A program made the position numbers and the translations under genes. From contig REEV01000133.1 in the NCBI GenBank assembly GCA_007694915.1, forward strand, positions 44,403 through 108,402: a stretch of DNA of 64,000 nt, written 5' to 3'. The DNA comes from Cyanobium sp. PLM2.Bin73 (GTDB taxonomy: Bacteria > Cyanobacteriota > Cyanobacteriia > PCC-6307 > Cyanobiaceae). The notes under the pieces are model-generated. The model worked only from the letters and a program-made list of their open reading frames with translations, searched no databases and was not told the origin of the DNA. Below, piece by piece: positions 19,714-33,451 of the stretch (position 1 is the first letter of the stretch; each line of letters begins with the position of its first letter).

Positions 19714-19761
19714 CGGCGGGTGAAGGGATGGAGAGAGAGGGGGGGCGTTGCGGACTACCCC

Positions 19762-20384
19762 TCAGACGAGCGGTTCCAGGGGAGCGTTCCAGCAACGGAT
19801 CGCCGGCTGGCCCCGGTACCAGGAGAGGACCGTGAGGGTGGAGGTGTCGAGCAGGAAGTGGGCCCCGCCGGTGGGCGGCAGGCCGATCCAGCGGGCGCCC
19901 AGCACCCGCAGCACATGGCCATGGGCGAACAGGGCCACCGGACCATCCACCGCCCGTGCCCGCTCAATCACCCGGTCCACCCGCGCGGCCACAGCGTCGG
20001 GGGACTCGCCACCCGGACAGCCATCGCGGAACACCAGCCAGTCGGGCCGCTCGGCTCTGATCTCGGCCGGGGTGCGGCCCTCATAGGCGCCGTAATCCCA
20101 CTCCAGCAGATCCGGCTCGATCTCAGCCTGCCCGTCGAGGCCAGCCAGCGCGCAGGTGCGTCGGGCCCGTTGCAGCGGACTGCACAGCACCCGCCGGAAT
20201 CGGCGGGCCGCCAGCGGCGGGGCCAGCCGGCGCGCCACCTCCTCGCCATGGGCGGTGAGGGGGATGTCGGTGCGGCCGGTGTGCTGGCCGGAGAGGCTCC
20301 ATTCGGTTTCCCCATGGCGCACCAGCACCACCTCAGGGCACGGGGAGTCGGGGCACGGGGAGTTGGAGCGCGGAGAGGCCGCTG

Positions 20385-20388
<4 letters not shown>
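19762..20388 (-). CDS. Histidine phosphatase family protein (phosphoglycerate-mutase-like)
   Basis: A 208-residue protein with the catalytic VLVRHGETEWS near residue 22, the second arginine in SPLQRARRT, EWDYGAYEGRT, and the late catalytic histidine in LFAHGHVLRVL. These are the phosphohistidine, arginine and acid residues of the branch that includes sugar-phosphate phosphatases and PGAM-like mutases. The substrate is probably a small phosphorylated sugar, given neighbours glgP and pgi (inference). The ATG at 20388 overlaps the glgP stop as ATGA. A 15-base tandem repeat near the start encodes the repeated SPCP. Confidence 0.87.
20336..20365. repeat. 15-bp tandem repeat inside the histidine phosphatase gene
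   Basis: GGGCACGGGGAGTCG is followed directly by GGGCACGGGGAGTTG. It adds a repeated Ser-Pro-Cys-Pro stretch before the first beta strand of the phosphatase, outside the catalytic fold. Confidence 0.85.
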
Positions 20389-22922
<2,534 letters not shown>

Positions 22923-23062
22923 CTCTCTCACCCTGAGCCGCCAGGGTTAACGGCACATCAACAACGTCACGGCGGCGCTGTAGTCCAGGGCACCTCTGCG
23001 GCCGGGACAGCAAAGGCGTTGGCCGGAGGGCCATATCCTGAATTTGTCAGCCGGCAAGTGTG

Positions 23063-24994
23063 ATGGCGTCGCCACCGGTGCTGGTGTGCGGCCTGGGGGC
23101 CATGGGGCAGGCCTGCCTGCAGCGTCTCGGTCGCTTTGATGTGCCCCTGCGCACCATCGACCTGCAACGCCCCAGCTGGCGCGACCCCGACCTGGAGCAG
23201 CGACTGGATTCCGAGCTGGTGCTCGGCGACATGCGTCTCCCCCATGTGCTGCGGGCGGCGGGGGCGGAGCAGGCCCGCAGCGTGCTGCTGCTCAGTTCCC
23301 TGAGCACGGTGAATTTCGAGTCCGCCCTGCAGGTGCGCCTGCTCAACCCCCGTGCCCAGATCGTGGTGCGCTCCTCCAGTCAGCAGGCCGACTTCGCCGC
23401 GCTGCTGGAGGAGAAGCTGCCCGGCATCGCCGTTGTGGATCCGGTGCTGCTCACGGCCGAGGCGATCACCGCCGCCCTGCGGCCCAGCCGCCAGGAGGCC
23501 CTCTTCCGTGTGGAGGGCCAGGCCTACGGCCTCAGCGAAGGACACATGGAAGACCGCCGCTACCAGCGAGCCCTCCAGCTCGGCAGCGCCGAGGGGCCGC
23601 CGCTGCTGGTGACACCGCTGGCCCTGGTGGGCCGGCCGCTGCCCAGCGCGGCAGGGCCGGTGGCCCAGGCCGGGGGACAGCAGGAGAGGCCGTGGACCAG
23701 CTGGCGACGCTGGCGTACACAGGTTCAGGGCTGGCTGCGCCGCCGCACGCCCCTGCAGTGGGTCCTGACGGGATCCGTGCTGGCCCTGCTGCTGGCCGGC
23801 CTGCGCCTGTTCGCCGGCCCCCACGGCTGGCGGCAGGGGGTGTTTGTGACCCTGGCCCTGCTCAAGGGCGAATACGTGGACGCGGTGGCCGTGTTCCTCA
23901 CCGAGGAGCGCTCCATCGGCGAGGCCAGCGGCTGGCTGATCGGCGGCAGCCTGCTCTATGCCCTGGTGGGCACCATGCTCACCTCCGCCCTGGTGGCGGT
24001 GATCCTGGAATGGCTGCTGCGCGATCGCCTCGGGGTGCGGCGGCCGCGGACCCCGCGCCGGGACCGGCCGCTGGTGCTGCTGATCGAGGGCGGGGCCCTG
24101 GCCGACCGGGTGCAGCAGGATCTGGAACGGGAGCGCTGCGGTGTGCTGCGGGTGAGCGAGCAGGATGCCAGCGGCACCGCACCGTCGTTGCGGCTGGAGG
24201 AGGCCCTGGCCCTGCTGGCCCGCCAACCGGCCGCGGGGGTGGGGGTGCTGTCGGCGGATCTGCTGGGCAACCTGCACACCGCCCTGGCCCTGCAGCAGCG
24301 CTGGCCGCAGGCGCGGCTGGCGGTGCTGGCCGCCGCGATGGGAGCCTCCCAGCAGCTGGGGGATCTGCTCGGCGGCATGACGGTGATCTCCACCACCGAC
24401 CTGGTGGCGGACGCGATCGTGGCCACGGCCTTCGGTGAGGTGGTGCTGGGGGTGTGCCGGATCCGCGGTGTGACCCTGATGCTGGTGCGCTACAGCATCA
24501 GCAGTGACGACACCCTCTGCGGCCGCAGCATTGCCAGGCTGGACAACGGCTACGGGATCACCTGCATCGCCCTGCGCCGCAGCCGCAGCGCCACCGCCCA
24601 GGCCCTGCCCCGGGCCGAAACGATCGTGGCGGCCGGCGACCAGCTCACGGTGCTGGCCGACCTGAGCGCCCTGCGGCGCGTGGAGCTGGGCCGCAGCAAC
24701 CCGCCCGCCTGGTACCTGCGGCTGCAGGTGATCGGGCCCCTCGACAGCGACCGCCGCTTTGAGATCCAGCAGTGCCTGGCCCGCTGGCTGGGGCGCCAGC
24801 CCGGCGAGATGCTCGGCCTGCTCGATGGCGCCGAGCACGTCAGCCCACGGCTGGATCGGGACATCAGCGAGCTGCTGGCCCAGGACCTGCACCACCTCGG
24901 CGTGCGCTGCCAGGTGGAGGCCGCGGGCAGGGATGGGGGGGCCCTGTTCAGCCGCGAACCCGGGCCAGCAGCTCCAGCACCTGGGCGTCGCTGA
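23063..24994 (+). CDS. RCK/TrkA-type NAD-binding protein with a central membrane hairpin
   Basis: A 643-residue protein with an unusual order. Residues about 6-150 are a TrkA-N (RCK) domain beginning VLVCGLGAMGQACLQ. Residues about 230-320 hold two hydrophobic helices (VLTGSVLALLLAGLRLF and GSLLYALVGTMLTSALVAVILEW) flanking a loop without a TxGYG potassium filter. A second RCK-like domain follows (LVLLIEGGALADRV), then a C-terminal RCK-C-like part containing GRSIARLDNGYGITCIAL. It may gate or sense ions or nucleotides in the membrane, but I cannot assign a substrate. The ATG at 23063 follows an in-frame GTG. Its end overlaps the convergent phosphoribosyltransferase gene. Confidence 0.75.
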   Translation: MASPPVLVCGLGAMGQACLQRLGRFDVPLRTIDLQRPSWRDPDLEQRLDSELVLGDMRLPHVLRAAGAEQARSVLLLSSLSTVNFESALQVRLLNPRAQIVVRSSSQQADFAALLEEKLPGIAVVDPVLLTAEAITAALRPSRQEALFRVEGQAYGLSEGHMEDRRYQRALQLGSAEGPPLLVTPLALVGRPLPSAAGPVAQAGGQQERPWTSWRRWRTQVQGWLRRRTPLQWVLTGSVLALLLAGLRLFAGPHGWRQGVFVTLALLKGEYVDAVAVFLTEERSIGEASGWLIGGSLLYALVGTMLTSALVAVILEWLLRDRLGVRRPRTPRRDRPLVLLIEGGALADRVQQDLERERCGVLRVSEQDASGTAPSLRLEEALALLARQPAAGVGVLSADLLGNLHTALALQQRWPQARLAVLAAAMGASQQLGDLLGGMTVISTTDLVADAIVATAFGEVVLGVCRIRGVTLMLVRYSISSDDTLCGRSIARLDNGYGITCIALRRSRSATAQALPRAETIVAAGDQLTVLADLSALRRVELGRSNPPAWYLRLQVIGPLDSDRRFEIQQCLARWLGRQPGEMLGLLDGAEHVSPRLDRDISELLAQDLHHLGVRCQVEAAGRDGGALFSREPGPAAPAPGRR

Positions 24995-25607
24995 GCTGCT
25001 CGAAGTGGGAATACCAGAGGCCCACGGCCGTGAGGTCATCCACCGGCGCCAGCACCGTGAGGCGATCCACCAGGGCCGACAGCCAGTCCACCAGGCGGCG
25101 ATCCAGCACCGGCACCGCCAGTTCCAGCCGTGCCGGCCCCAGGCGGCGCAGCGAACGCAGGGCCGCTTCCACCGTCATGCCGGTGGCGATGCCGTCATCC
25201 ACCACCACCAGATGGCGGCCGCGCAACTGCTCGGGCGGCGGATCGCCGAACAGCCGCTGGCGGCGCTCCAGCTCCGCCTCCTGCTCCGCCAGCCAGCCCC
25301 GGCGGCGGGCGGCGATCTCGTGGCTGCGGGCAGCGCCGCCATTGCGCCACACGGCCACCCCGCCCGGGGCCACGGCCCCGATCGCCACCTCGGGGATGGC
25401 GGGATCGGCCACCTTGCGCACCGACCAGGTGGCCAGCGGGCATCCCAGCTCGGCGGCCATCGCCGCCGCCACAGGCACCCCACCCCGGGGCAGGGCCACC
25501 AGGGTCACCGGCAGCACCGGGTTGCGCAGGCGGCCGCAGGCCTGGGCCAGTTCCAGCCCGGCGGCATGCCGGTTGGCCCACAGGGGGGGCTCAGGATGGA
25601 AAGCCAC
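24948..25607 (-). CDS. Phosphoribosyltransferase-domain protein
   Basis: A 219-residue protein with a type I phosphoribosyltransferase fold. VALPRGGVPVAAAMAAELG is the first strand and loop, and HLVVVDDGIATGMTV is the PRPP-binding motif (two acidic residues, then G-A/I-T). The region between them holds a charged helix rich in Arg and Glu. The substrate base is not predictable; similar stand-alone proteins are often annotated simply as phosphoribosyltransferase. It is ten bases downstream of a small membrane-protein gene and overlaps the RCK gene end by 47 bases. Confidence 0.83.
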   Translation of the reverse strand: MAFHPEPPLWANRHAAGLELAQACGRLRNPVLPVTLVALPRGGVPVAAAMAAELGCPLATWSVRKVADPAIPEVAIGAVAPGGVAVWRNGGAARSHEIAARRRGWLAEQEAELERRQRLFGDPPPEQLRGRHLVVVDDGIATGMTVEAALRSLRRLGPARLELAVPVLDRRLVDWLSALVDRLTVLAPVDDLTAVGLWYSHFEQLSDAQVLELLARVRG

Positions 25608-25616
25608 CGGCTCGGC

Positions 25617-25730
25617 TCAACGGTCGCGGGGGGTGTCGCTGGGCCTCAGAAAGGCAAACACGGTGCCCCCCACCACCAGCAGGATCAAAGCGGCCCCGGC
25701 CGCCAGGGGAAACACCAGATCCGAATCCAT
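25617..25730 (-). CDS. Single-helix membrane protein, 37 residues
   Basis: The ATG at 25730 is preceded by AGGAG at seven bases, an excellent ribosome site. It encodes 37 residues: a short acidic start (MDSDL), one hydrophobic helix at about residues 6-28, and a charged tail ending in DTPRDR. This is the layout of small thylakoid subunits, but it matches no photosystem or cytochrome b6f peptide that I recognise. It lies between the second glycogen phosphorylase (41 bases upstream) and the phosphoribosyltransferase, all on the minus strand. Confidence 0.7.
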   Translation of the reverse strand: MDSDLVFPLAAGAALILLVVGGTVFAFLRPSDTPRDR

Positions 25731-25771
25731 CGGCCCACTCCTGTCTGCCCCCATCCTGCAGCCCGCGGGCC

Positions 25772-28213
25772 TCAGGCTTCACCAGGCACCGTGACCGGCG
25801 GCACGTTCCAGATGCGCTCGGCGTACTCCTGGATGGAGCGGTCGCTGGAGAAGAAGCCGCAGGCGGCGGTGTTGGCCAGCGACCGCCGTGCCCAGCCCTG
25901 GCGGTCGATCCAGGCCTGATCCACCTCCTCCTGGGCACGGCGGTAATCGCCCAGGTCGGCCATCACCTTGAAGGGATCGTGGCTGGTGAGGCTAGCCAGC
26001 AGGGGATGGAACAGCTCCCGGTCGCCCTCGCTGAACTGGCCCGAGCCGATCAGGGAGAGCACCTCGCGCACCATCGGGTCCTGATCGATCCAGGACATCG
26101 GGTGATAGCCGAGCCGATCCAGCTCCACCACCTGCTCTGTGGTGTGGCCGAACAGGAAGAAGTTCTCATCCCCCACCCGCTCGCGGATCTCCACATTGGC
26201 GCCATCGAGGGTGCCGATCGTCACCGCGCCGTTGAGTGCCATCTTCATGTTGCCGGTGCCGGATGCCTCCTTGCCCGCGGTGGAGATCTGCTCGGAGAGA
26301 TCCACCGCCGGATACACCAGCTGGCCCAGCTTGACGCTGAAGTTGGGCAGGAACACCACCCGCAGGCGGCCCTCCATCGCCGGATCCATGTTCACGATCT
26401 CGGCGATGCCCACGATCAGCCGGATGATCAGCTTGGCCATGGCATAGCCGGGTGCCGCCTTGCCGCCGAACAGGAAGGTGCGCGGCGGCAGATCCTCACC
26501 GTTGCGCAGGCGCAGGTAGCGCTCCACGATCAACAGAGCCGCCAGATGCTGGCGCTTGTATTCGTGGATCCGCTTCACCTGCACATCGAACAGGGAGGTG
26601 TGATCCAGCAGCAGCCCGAGCTGCTCGTGCACGTGCTGGATCAGGCGCCGCTTGCCGCGGTCCTTCACGGCCTGCCAGCGCTCCAGGAAGGCCGGATCGC
26701 CGGCGTGGACCTGGAGGCCCTGGAGCGCGTCGAGGTCGTGACGCCAGCGTTCCCCGAGCGTCCCATCCAGCAGCTCGGCCAGGGGGGGATTGGCCACCGC
26801 CATCCAGCGGCGGGGGGTGACGCCGTTGGTGACGTTGGTGAAGCGCTCCGGCCAGAGCTCGGCGAAATCGGCCAGCAGGTGCTCTCGCAGCAGCCGGCTG
26901 TGCAGTTCAGCCACGCCGTTGGTGTGGTGGCAGCCCACCACCGCCAAGTGGGCCATGCGCACCCGCCGCTCTGGCCCTTCCTCGATCAGCGACAGGCGAC
27001 CGAGCTTCTCGGGATGGCCCGGATAGCGGATCCGAACCATCCGCAGGAAGCGAACATTGATCTCATAGATGATCTCCAGTTGGCGGGGGAGCAGCTGCTC
27101 GAACAGCTCCACTCCCCAGGTTTCCAGCGCCTCGGGCAGCAGGGTGTGGTTGGTGTAGCTGAGGCTGGCGGTGGTGATGCTCCAGGCGGTATCCCAGTCG
27201 AGATGGTGCACGTCCAGCAGCAGGCGCATCAGCTCGGCCACGGCGATCGCCGGGTGGGTGTCGTTGAGCTGAACGGCAAACTTGGTGTGGAACTGCTCGG
27301 GTTTCAGCCCCTGACCCTTGAGGATCCGGAACATGTCCTGCAGGGAGCAGCTCACGAAGAAAATCTGCTGGGAGAGGCGCAGCCGTTTGCCCTGATCGAA
27401 CTCGTCGTTGGGGTAGAGCACCTTGGAGAGGGTCTCCGACTGCATCTTGCGCAGCACCGCCCGGGCGTAGTCGCCTGCGTTGAACGAGGCGAAGTCGAAG
27501 GCGTCAGGCGCGGTGGCTGACCACAGCCGCAGCGTGTTGGCGGTGTTCACCCCGTAGCCCAGGATCGGGGTGTCGAAGGCCACGCCGATCACGGTCTGGC
27601 CGCCGATCTGCACCGGGTAGCTCCACTCCGGGCGGATCACCTCCCAGGGGTTGCCCTGGGCCAGCCAGGGATCGGTGCCCTCCTGCTGGCCTGCCGATGT
27701 GATCTGCTGGCGGAAGATGCCAAATTCGTAGCGGATGCCGTAGCCGATCGCCGGCAGCTCCAGGGTGGCCATCGACTCCTGGAAACAGGCGGCCAGACGG
27801 CCGAGGCCGCCGTTGCCCAGACCGGGCTCCGGTTCCTCCGCCAGCAGCTCCTCCAGATCGAGGCCCAGCTCGGCGCAGGCTGCGCGGGCCTCCTCGCGGA
27901 TGCCCAGATTCACCAGGTTGTTCTCCAGGTGGGGCCCCAGCAGGAATTCAGCGGAGAGGTACACCGCCGTGCGCACATGGCTCTGGGTGTAGGTCTCGGC
28001 CGTGTCCACCCACTTCTGCAGCAGGCGATCGCGAACCGCCAGGGCCAGGGCCCGGTAGTGATCGTGGCGGGTGGCCAGGGAGGGGGATTTGGCCTGGCTG
28101 TAGAAGAGGTGGCGGCGGATCGCCGCGGCCAGGGGGCTGTCCAGAGCGGAACCGCTCAGGGGCACGGGCTGCACCGCATCAGCGGGCTGGATGGGGGAAT
28201 TCTCCAGGGCCAT
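25772..28213 (-). CDS. glgP: Glycogen phosphorylase (second copy)
   Basis: An 813-residue GT35 phosphorylase with the same landmarks as the first copy: LSAEFLLGPHLENNL, EEPEPGLGNGGLGRLA, NDTHPAIAVAELMRLL, VTNGVTPRRWMAVANP and the PLP-lysine segment EASGTGNMKMALNGA. The two copies differ in many positions, so they are old paralogues rather than a recent duplication. Cyanobacteria often keep two phosphorylases used under different conditions. The ATG at 28213 is preferred to a TTG at 28258. It is divergent from glnN and followed by the small membrane protein. Confidence 0.94.
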   Translation of the reverse strand: MALENSPIQPADAVQPVPLSGSALDSPLAAAIRRHLFYSQAKSPSLATRHDHYRALALAVRDRLLQKWVDTAETYTQSHVRTAVYLSAEFLLGPHLENNLVNLGIREEARAACAELGLDLEELLAEEPEPGLGNGGLGRLAACFQESMATLELPAIGYGIRYEFGIFRQQITSAGQQEGTDPWLAQGNPWEVIRPEWSYPVQIGGQTVIGVAFDTPILGYGVNTANTLRLWSATAPDAFDFASFNAGDYARAVLRKMQSETLSKVLYPNDEFDQGKRLRLSQQIFFVSCSLQDMFRILKGQGLKPEQFHTKFAVQLNDTHPAIAVAELMRLLLDVHHLDWDTAWSITTASLSYTNHTLLPEALETWGVELFEQLLPRQLEIIYEINVRFLRMVRIRYPGHPEKLGRLSLIEEGPERRVRMAHLAVVGCHHTNGVAELHSRLLREHLLADFAELWPERFTNVTNGVTPRRWMAVANPPLAELLDGTLGERWRHDLDALQGLQVHAGDPAFLERWQAVKDRGKRRLIQHVHEQLGLLLDHTSLFDVQVKRIHEYKRQHLAALLIVERYLRLRNGEDLPPRTFLFGGKAAPGYAMAKLIIRLIVGIAEIVNMDPAMEGRLRVVFLPNFSVKLGQLVYPAVDLSEQISTAGKEASGTGNMKMALNGAVTIGTLDGANVEIRERVGDENFFLFGHTTEQVVELDRLGYHPMSWIDQDPMVREVLSLIGSGQFSEGDRELFHPLLASLTSHDPFKVMADLGDYRRAQEEVDQAWIDRQGWARRSLANTAACGFFSSDRSIQEYAERIWNVPPVTVPGEA

Positions 28214-28433
28214 GGCGGCTGCGGCAGACGGCGGACAACCCCCCACCTTTGCCCGCAACAGGGGTCAACGCGCTGCCTGAACCACTACCGAATGCCGCAC
28301 TCAGGCGAATTCACCAGGGGCAGCACCAGTGACAGCCTCGCCCGTATCGGTTCCGTCGCAATCCGGTATCAACGGCAGCAACGGGAAGGGGGGTGCGGGG
28401 AGTTTGGTATGGGTTCCGCATCAACCGCTACCC

Positions 28434-30602
<2,169 letters not shown>

Positions 30603-30633
30603 GGCATCCGCCGCCGTTGCGGCGCCGCAGCTC

Positions 30634-30673
30634 AGGCGGTGGCTTGGTCTGATGACCTCGCCACCGCCTTTTT
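30634..30673 (+). terminator. Intrinsic terminator of glnN
   Basis: A perfect 10-bp stem (AGGCGGTGGC at 30634-30643 with GCCACCGCCT at 30660-30669) encloses a 16-base loop and runs into a T5 tract. It lies about 30 bases after the glnN stop and separates it from the convergent DCC gene. Confidence 0.88.
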
Positions 30674-30684
30674 CATGGTCGGGG

Positions 30685-31146
30685 TCATGACCGGAACCGG
30701 GATGGACCGGGGGCTGACGGATCCACGGGCAGGCCCTTGAGCCCCAGGGCCAGCCGCCGCGCCAACAGGAGCAGGGGGTAGACAGCGCGGGAGCGTGGCT
30801 GGGCCGCCAGCAGCGGAGCCATCAGGTTCAGCAGCTGATCGCTGGGCTGCATCCGCGCGCAGATCCACTGGATGGCCTCGGCGCCATGGAGCACTCGGTC
30901 CCCGAGCAGCACCATGGCGCCATTGGCCAGCCGGTAGCCGCGCCGCTCGAGCGCTGCGCGCAGGGCATGGTCGGCCCGGCCGTCACGGATCTGCAGATCG
31001 GGGATCCCACCGCGCAGCTCGCTGAGCTCTGCGAAGTGCCGGCAGAACGGACAGCCGCCGTCAAACACCAGCACGGGCGCTGGCATCGGCTCCGTGGGCA
31101 GGCCCACGGCTCTCTGCGCTCCGGCATCGCTTCTAAGGTGAGCCAT
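30685..31146 (-). CDS. DCC-family thiol-disulfide oxidoreductase (DUF393)
   Basis: A 153-residue protein with [11 protein letters not shown] near residue 27, the D-x-x-C-x-x-C motif that names the DCC family. The remainder is helical with a moderately hydrophobic C-terminal half. These thioredoxin-like proteins are predicted to handle disulfides; no partner is established. The ATG at 31146 is preceded by AGAGA; an earlier start at 31173 or a later one at 31086, directly before the DCC domain, are possible. It is divergent from the desaturase gene. Confidence 0.85.
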   Translation of the reverse strand: MAHLRSDAGAQRAVGLPTEPMPAPVLVFDGGCPFCRHFAELSELRGGIPDLQIRDGRADHALRAALERRGYRLANGAMVLLGDRVLHGAEAIQWICARMQPSDQLLNLMAPLLAAQPRSRAVYPLLLLARRLALGLKGLPVDPSAPGPSRFRS

Positions 31147-31214
31147 TCTCTGGTCGTCTTCTGCAGATCTCAACTCAGCCCTCCCGGTCCCTGCCCAAGC
31201 AGCGGCGGTTCTGG

Positions 31215-32066
31215 TTGCGGCACTTCCTGCATAGCCTGGGCCCGGTGTTCATGATCCTGACCCATCTGGGCTGTGGACTGCTGGTGTTCACCGGCCTCGG
31301 ACCTGCCGCGGCCCTCTGGGCCCTGAGCCTCTATCTGGTGCGCATGCTGGCCACCACAGCCATCTACCACCGGCTGGTGACCCATGGCAGCTACCAGGCG
31401 CCCAGAGCGGTGTGGTGGTTGGGCTGCCTGATCGCCACCTCCTCCGGACAGATGGGTCCGAGCTGGTGGAAGGCCCACCATCTGCAGCACCACCGCCATG
31501 TCGACACCGACCTGGACAGCCATTCGCCCCTGGCACCGCGGGCGGGCTGGCAGGGCGCCTGGCATTCCCAGGCGGGCTGGCTGTTCAGCAAGGAGTTTCA
31601 CCCCCGCCAACTCCCCGCCGACGTGGAGGCCGACCCGGTGCTGCGGTTGATGGACCGCCTGCAGGTGCTGCCCCCCCTGGCGCTGGCCTGGCTGTCATGG
31701 CAGCTTGGGGGGCTGGAATGGTTGGGGGCCTATTGCCTGAGCACCACGGTGCTGTATCACGGCGTGGCCTCCGTGAATTCTGTGGCCCATCTGGTGGGTG
31801 ACCAGCCGTTCGACACGGGCGACGCCAGCCGCAACAACCGCTGGGTGGCCCTGATCACGCTCGGTGAGGGCTGGCACAACCTGCACCATGCTTTCCAGGC
31901 GTCGGTGCGCCAGGGGCTGACCGTGGAGGACGGCAAGGTGCGAACCCTGCCGGATCCCACCTACCGGTTCATCCGTCTGATGGAGGGTCTGGGCTGGGCG
32001 CGGGATCTGCGGGTCCCCAGCGACCGGGCGGTGCTGGCCAGGGCGCGGACAACGCCGCGACCATGA
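31215..32066 (+). CDS. Fatty acid desaturase, acyl-lipid delta-9 type
   Basis: A membrane di-iron desaturase of about 283 residues. All three histidine boxes are visible: YHRLVTHGSY (H-x4-H), HHLQHHRHVD (H-x2-HH), and EGWHNLHHAF (H-x2-HH). The family inserts a double bond into membrane acyl chains, mostly at carbon 9, using ferredoxin electrons in cyanobacteria. The start is uncertain: the frame is open back to 31137 but contains no ATG or GTG upstream of the TTG at 31215. Translation probably begins at this TTG or at a rarer codon upstream that would add QRRFW before the first helix. Confidence 0.9.
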   Translation: MRHFLHSLGPVFMILTHLGCGLLVFTGLGPAAALWALSLYLVRMLATTAIYHRLVTHGSYQAPRAVWWLGCLIATSSGQMGPSWWKAHHLQHHRHVDTDLDSHSPLAPRAGWQGAWHSQAGWLFSKEFHPRQLPADVEADPVLRLMDRLQVLPPLALAWLSWQLGGLEWLGAYCLSTTVLYHGVASVNSVAHLVGDQPFDTGDASRNNRWVALITLGEGWHNLHHAFQASVRQGLTVEDGKVRTLPDPTYRFIRLMEGLGWARDLRVPSDRAVLARARTTPRP

Positions 32067-32093
32067 GCCAGCCTGCCGCCCGCCGGCACAAAC

Positions 32094-32369
32094 TCACCAG
32101 CTCTTGCGAGCGCCTCCGCCACCGCCGCCACGGGGCTCGGCCTTGTTGACGCGGATCATGCGGCCCATCCACTCCACGTCCTGGAGGTCATCGATGGCCT
32201 TCTGTTCGTCGGATTCCTCGGCGAACTCCACAAAGGCGAAGCCGCGCTTGCGACCGGTGTCGCGATCGAGGGGCAGGCTGCACTTGCGCACAGAACCGTA
32301 CTCACCGAACAGGTGCTGAAGGTCCTCCACCTCGGCGTCGAAGGAGAGGTTGCCCACGTAAATGGTCAT
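32094..32369 (-). CDS. RRM RNA-binding protein with glycine-rich tail
   Basis: A 91-residue protein. Residues 1-78 are one RNA-recognition motif with RNP2 (IYVGNL) and RNP1 (RGFAFVEF). Residues about 79-91 are Gly/Arg-rich. This is the cyanobacterial Rbp type, small proteins that bind single-stranded RNA and in several species respond to cold or target photosystem mRNAs to the thylakoid. The long leader upstream (to about 32700) fits post-transcriptional control. It is convergent with the desaturase gene. Confidence 0.95.
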   Translation of the reverse strand: MTIYVGNLSFDAEVEDLQHLFGEYGSVRKCSLPLDRDTGRKRGFAFVEFAEESDEQKAIDDLQDVEWMGRMIRVNKAEPRGGGGGGARKSW

Positions 32370-32761
32370 GAAATTGAACTGAATTGAGATTGACGATGGA
32401 TTCGTTGAACGCCCTGAAGAAAGTCGCTGGCCTGGAGGAGAAACCGATCTGGGGCCGATGGCCCGTGAGATGACCCGTAGGGGTCTGGCAAAGCACCGCG
32501 GGAAAGAAACCTGCTGAAGAGTGGTCCTGAATCAGCTTCACCCTACAGGCAGAACGGCCAGCGCGCCGCGGCGGCGTCACAGCATCAGGCCAGAGCCGCT
32601 CTCCGGCGCCACCCCTGCTGCGTTCTTGATGTTTTGCTGCACAAGATTACGGACTGTGGCAAAACCAGACCCCCCCAACCGTGCAAATTGTGCCGAATCC
32701 AGAGCCAACGGTTCCACCCACCGCCTGCGTCCCTAAGACAGGGCCAAAGCCAGTAGAAGCG
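32370..32761. other. Divergent intergenic region: rbp leader and candidate AraC promoter
   Basis: About 390 bases carry the leader of the RRM gene on one side. On the plus strand TTGATG (32626-32631) and TACGGA (32648-32653), 16 bases apart, may be the promoter of the AraC-type gene. No open frame is convincing. The stretch near 32370-32410 is AT-rich compared with its surroundings. Confidence 0.4.
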
Positions 32762-33193
32762 ATGCGTGCCGTACCCGAAAGTTGCCGAGATACTGGCCAG
32801 TCCGGCCTGATGCTGGTGGGGCAGACGCTCCATTACTTTGCCCGCCACTTTCACGAGCCGATCACGATCAGCCAGGTGGCCAGCCATCTGGGCATCAGTG
32901 AAGACTGTCTCGACTTCTGGTTTGACCAGACCCGTGGCATGACACCGGCCGAGGCCCTGCTGCACCACCGCCTCAACCGCCTCTTCCACACCATCACCGA
33001 TCAGCCGCGCCAGAGCCTGCGCAAGGCCATCCTCAGCTGCGGACTGGGGGAAGGCAGGGGCACGATTGCCTTGTTTGAGAACACCTTCGGCATCGAGATG
33101 CCGCTGTTCCTGCTCACCTGCCGGCGGGCTGCCGACGACCGGGCCTTTCGGCGCCAGCACCCCTCGGCGGATCACCTGGTGCTGCCGTCGTGA
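32762..33193 (+). CDS. AraC-family helix-turn-helix protein
   Basis: A 143-residue regulator consisting mostly of an AraC-type double helix-turn-helix: ITISQVASHLGISEDCLDFW is the first helix-turn-helix, followed by MTPAEALLHHRLNRLF, the linking helix. The second half (GLGEGRGTIALFENTFGIEMP) is the second helix-turn-helix of the domain. No sensor domain is present, unlike full-length AraC proteins, so it resembles small stand-alone activators. The ATG at 32762 is chosen; a GTG at 32681 would add 27 residues. Confidence 0.75.
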   Translation: MRAVPESCRDTGQSGLMLVGQTLHYFARHFHEPITISQVASHLGISEDCLDFWFDQTRGMTPAEALLHHRLNRLFHTITDQPRQSLRKAILSCGLGEGRGTIALFENTFGIEMPLFLLTCRRAADDRAFRRQHPSADHLVLPS

Positions 33194-33202
33194 CGAACGG
33201 CC

Positions 33203-33451
33203 CTAGAAAACGCGGTGTCGGCGCACCTGCACCTTGCTGTCAACGGTGACCAATTGGTTGTGCAGATCCAGCCCCTGCACTGAAGCCAATTCACCCTGCA
33301 ACCCCTGAGCCGCCAACTGTTCAACGAGTTGCTTGATGAGTTCTTCCTCCACCTTGCCCTGATCAAAGCCGCTGGGGGTGAGGTCGGCGAGAAAGCGGCC
33401 GATCCTGCTGGCCACCACATCGGAGGCATTGGTCACCTTGATCACGATCAT
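33203..33451 (-). CDS. Small hypothetical protein, 82 residues
   Basis: A soluble 82-residue protein (MIVIKVTNASDVVASRIGRF at the start) with a central helix KVEEELIKQLVEQLAAQGL and a C-terminal beta-rich stretch. I do not recognise a domain. The regular alternation of short beta and helical segments and native codon use support a real gene. It ends convergent to the AraC-type gene with nine bases between stops. Confidence 0.7.
   Translation of the reverse strand: MIVIKVTNASDVVASRIGRFLADLTPSGFDQGKVEEELIKQLVEQLAAQGLQGELASVQGLDLHNQLVTVDSKVQVRRHRVF

Noticed and set aside
28214..28433. NtcA site upstream of glnN
   Set aside because: Several GTA triplets occur but none is followed by TAC at eight bases.
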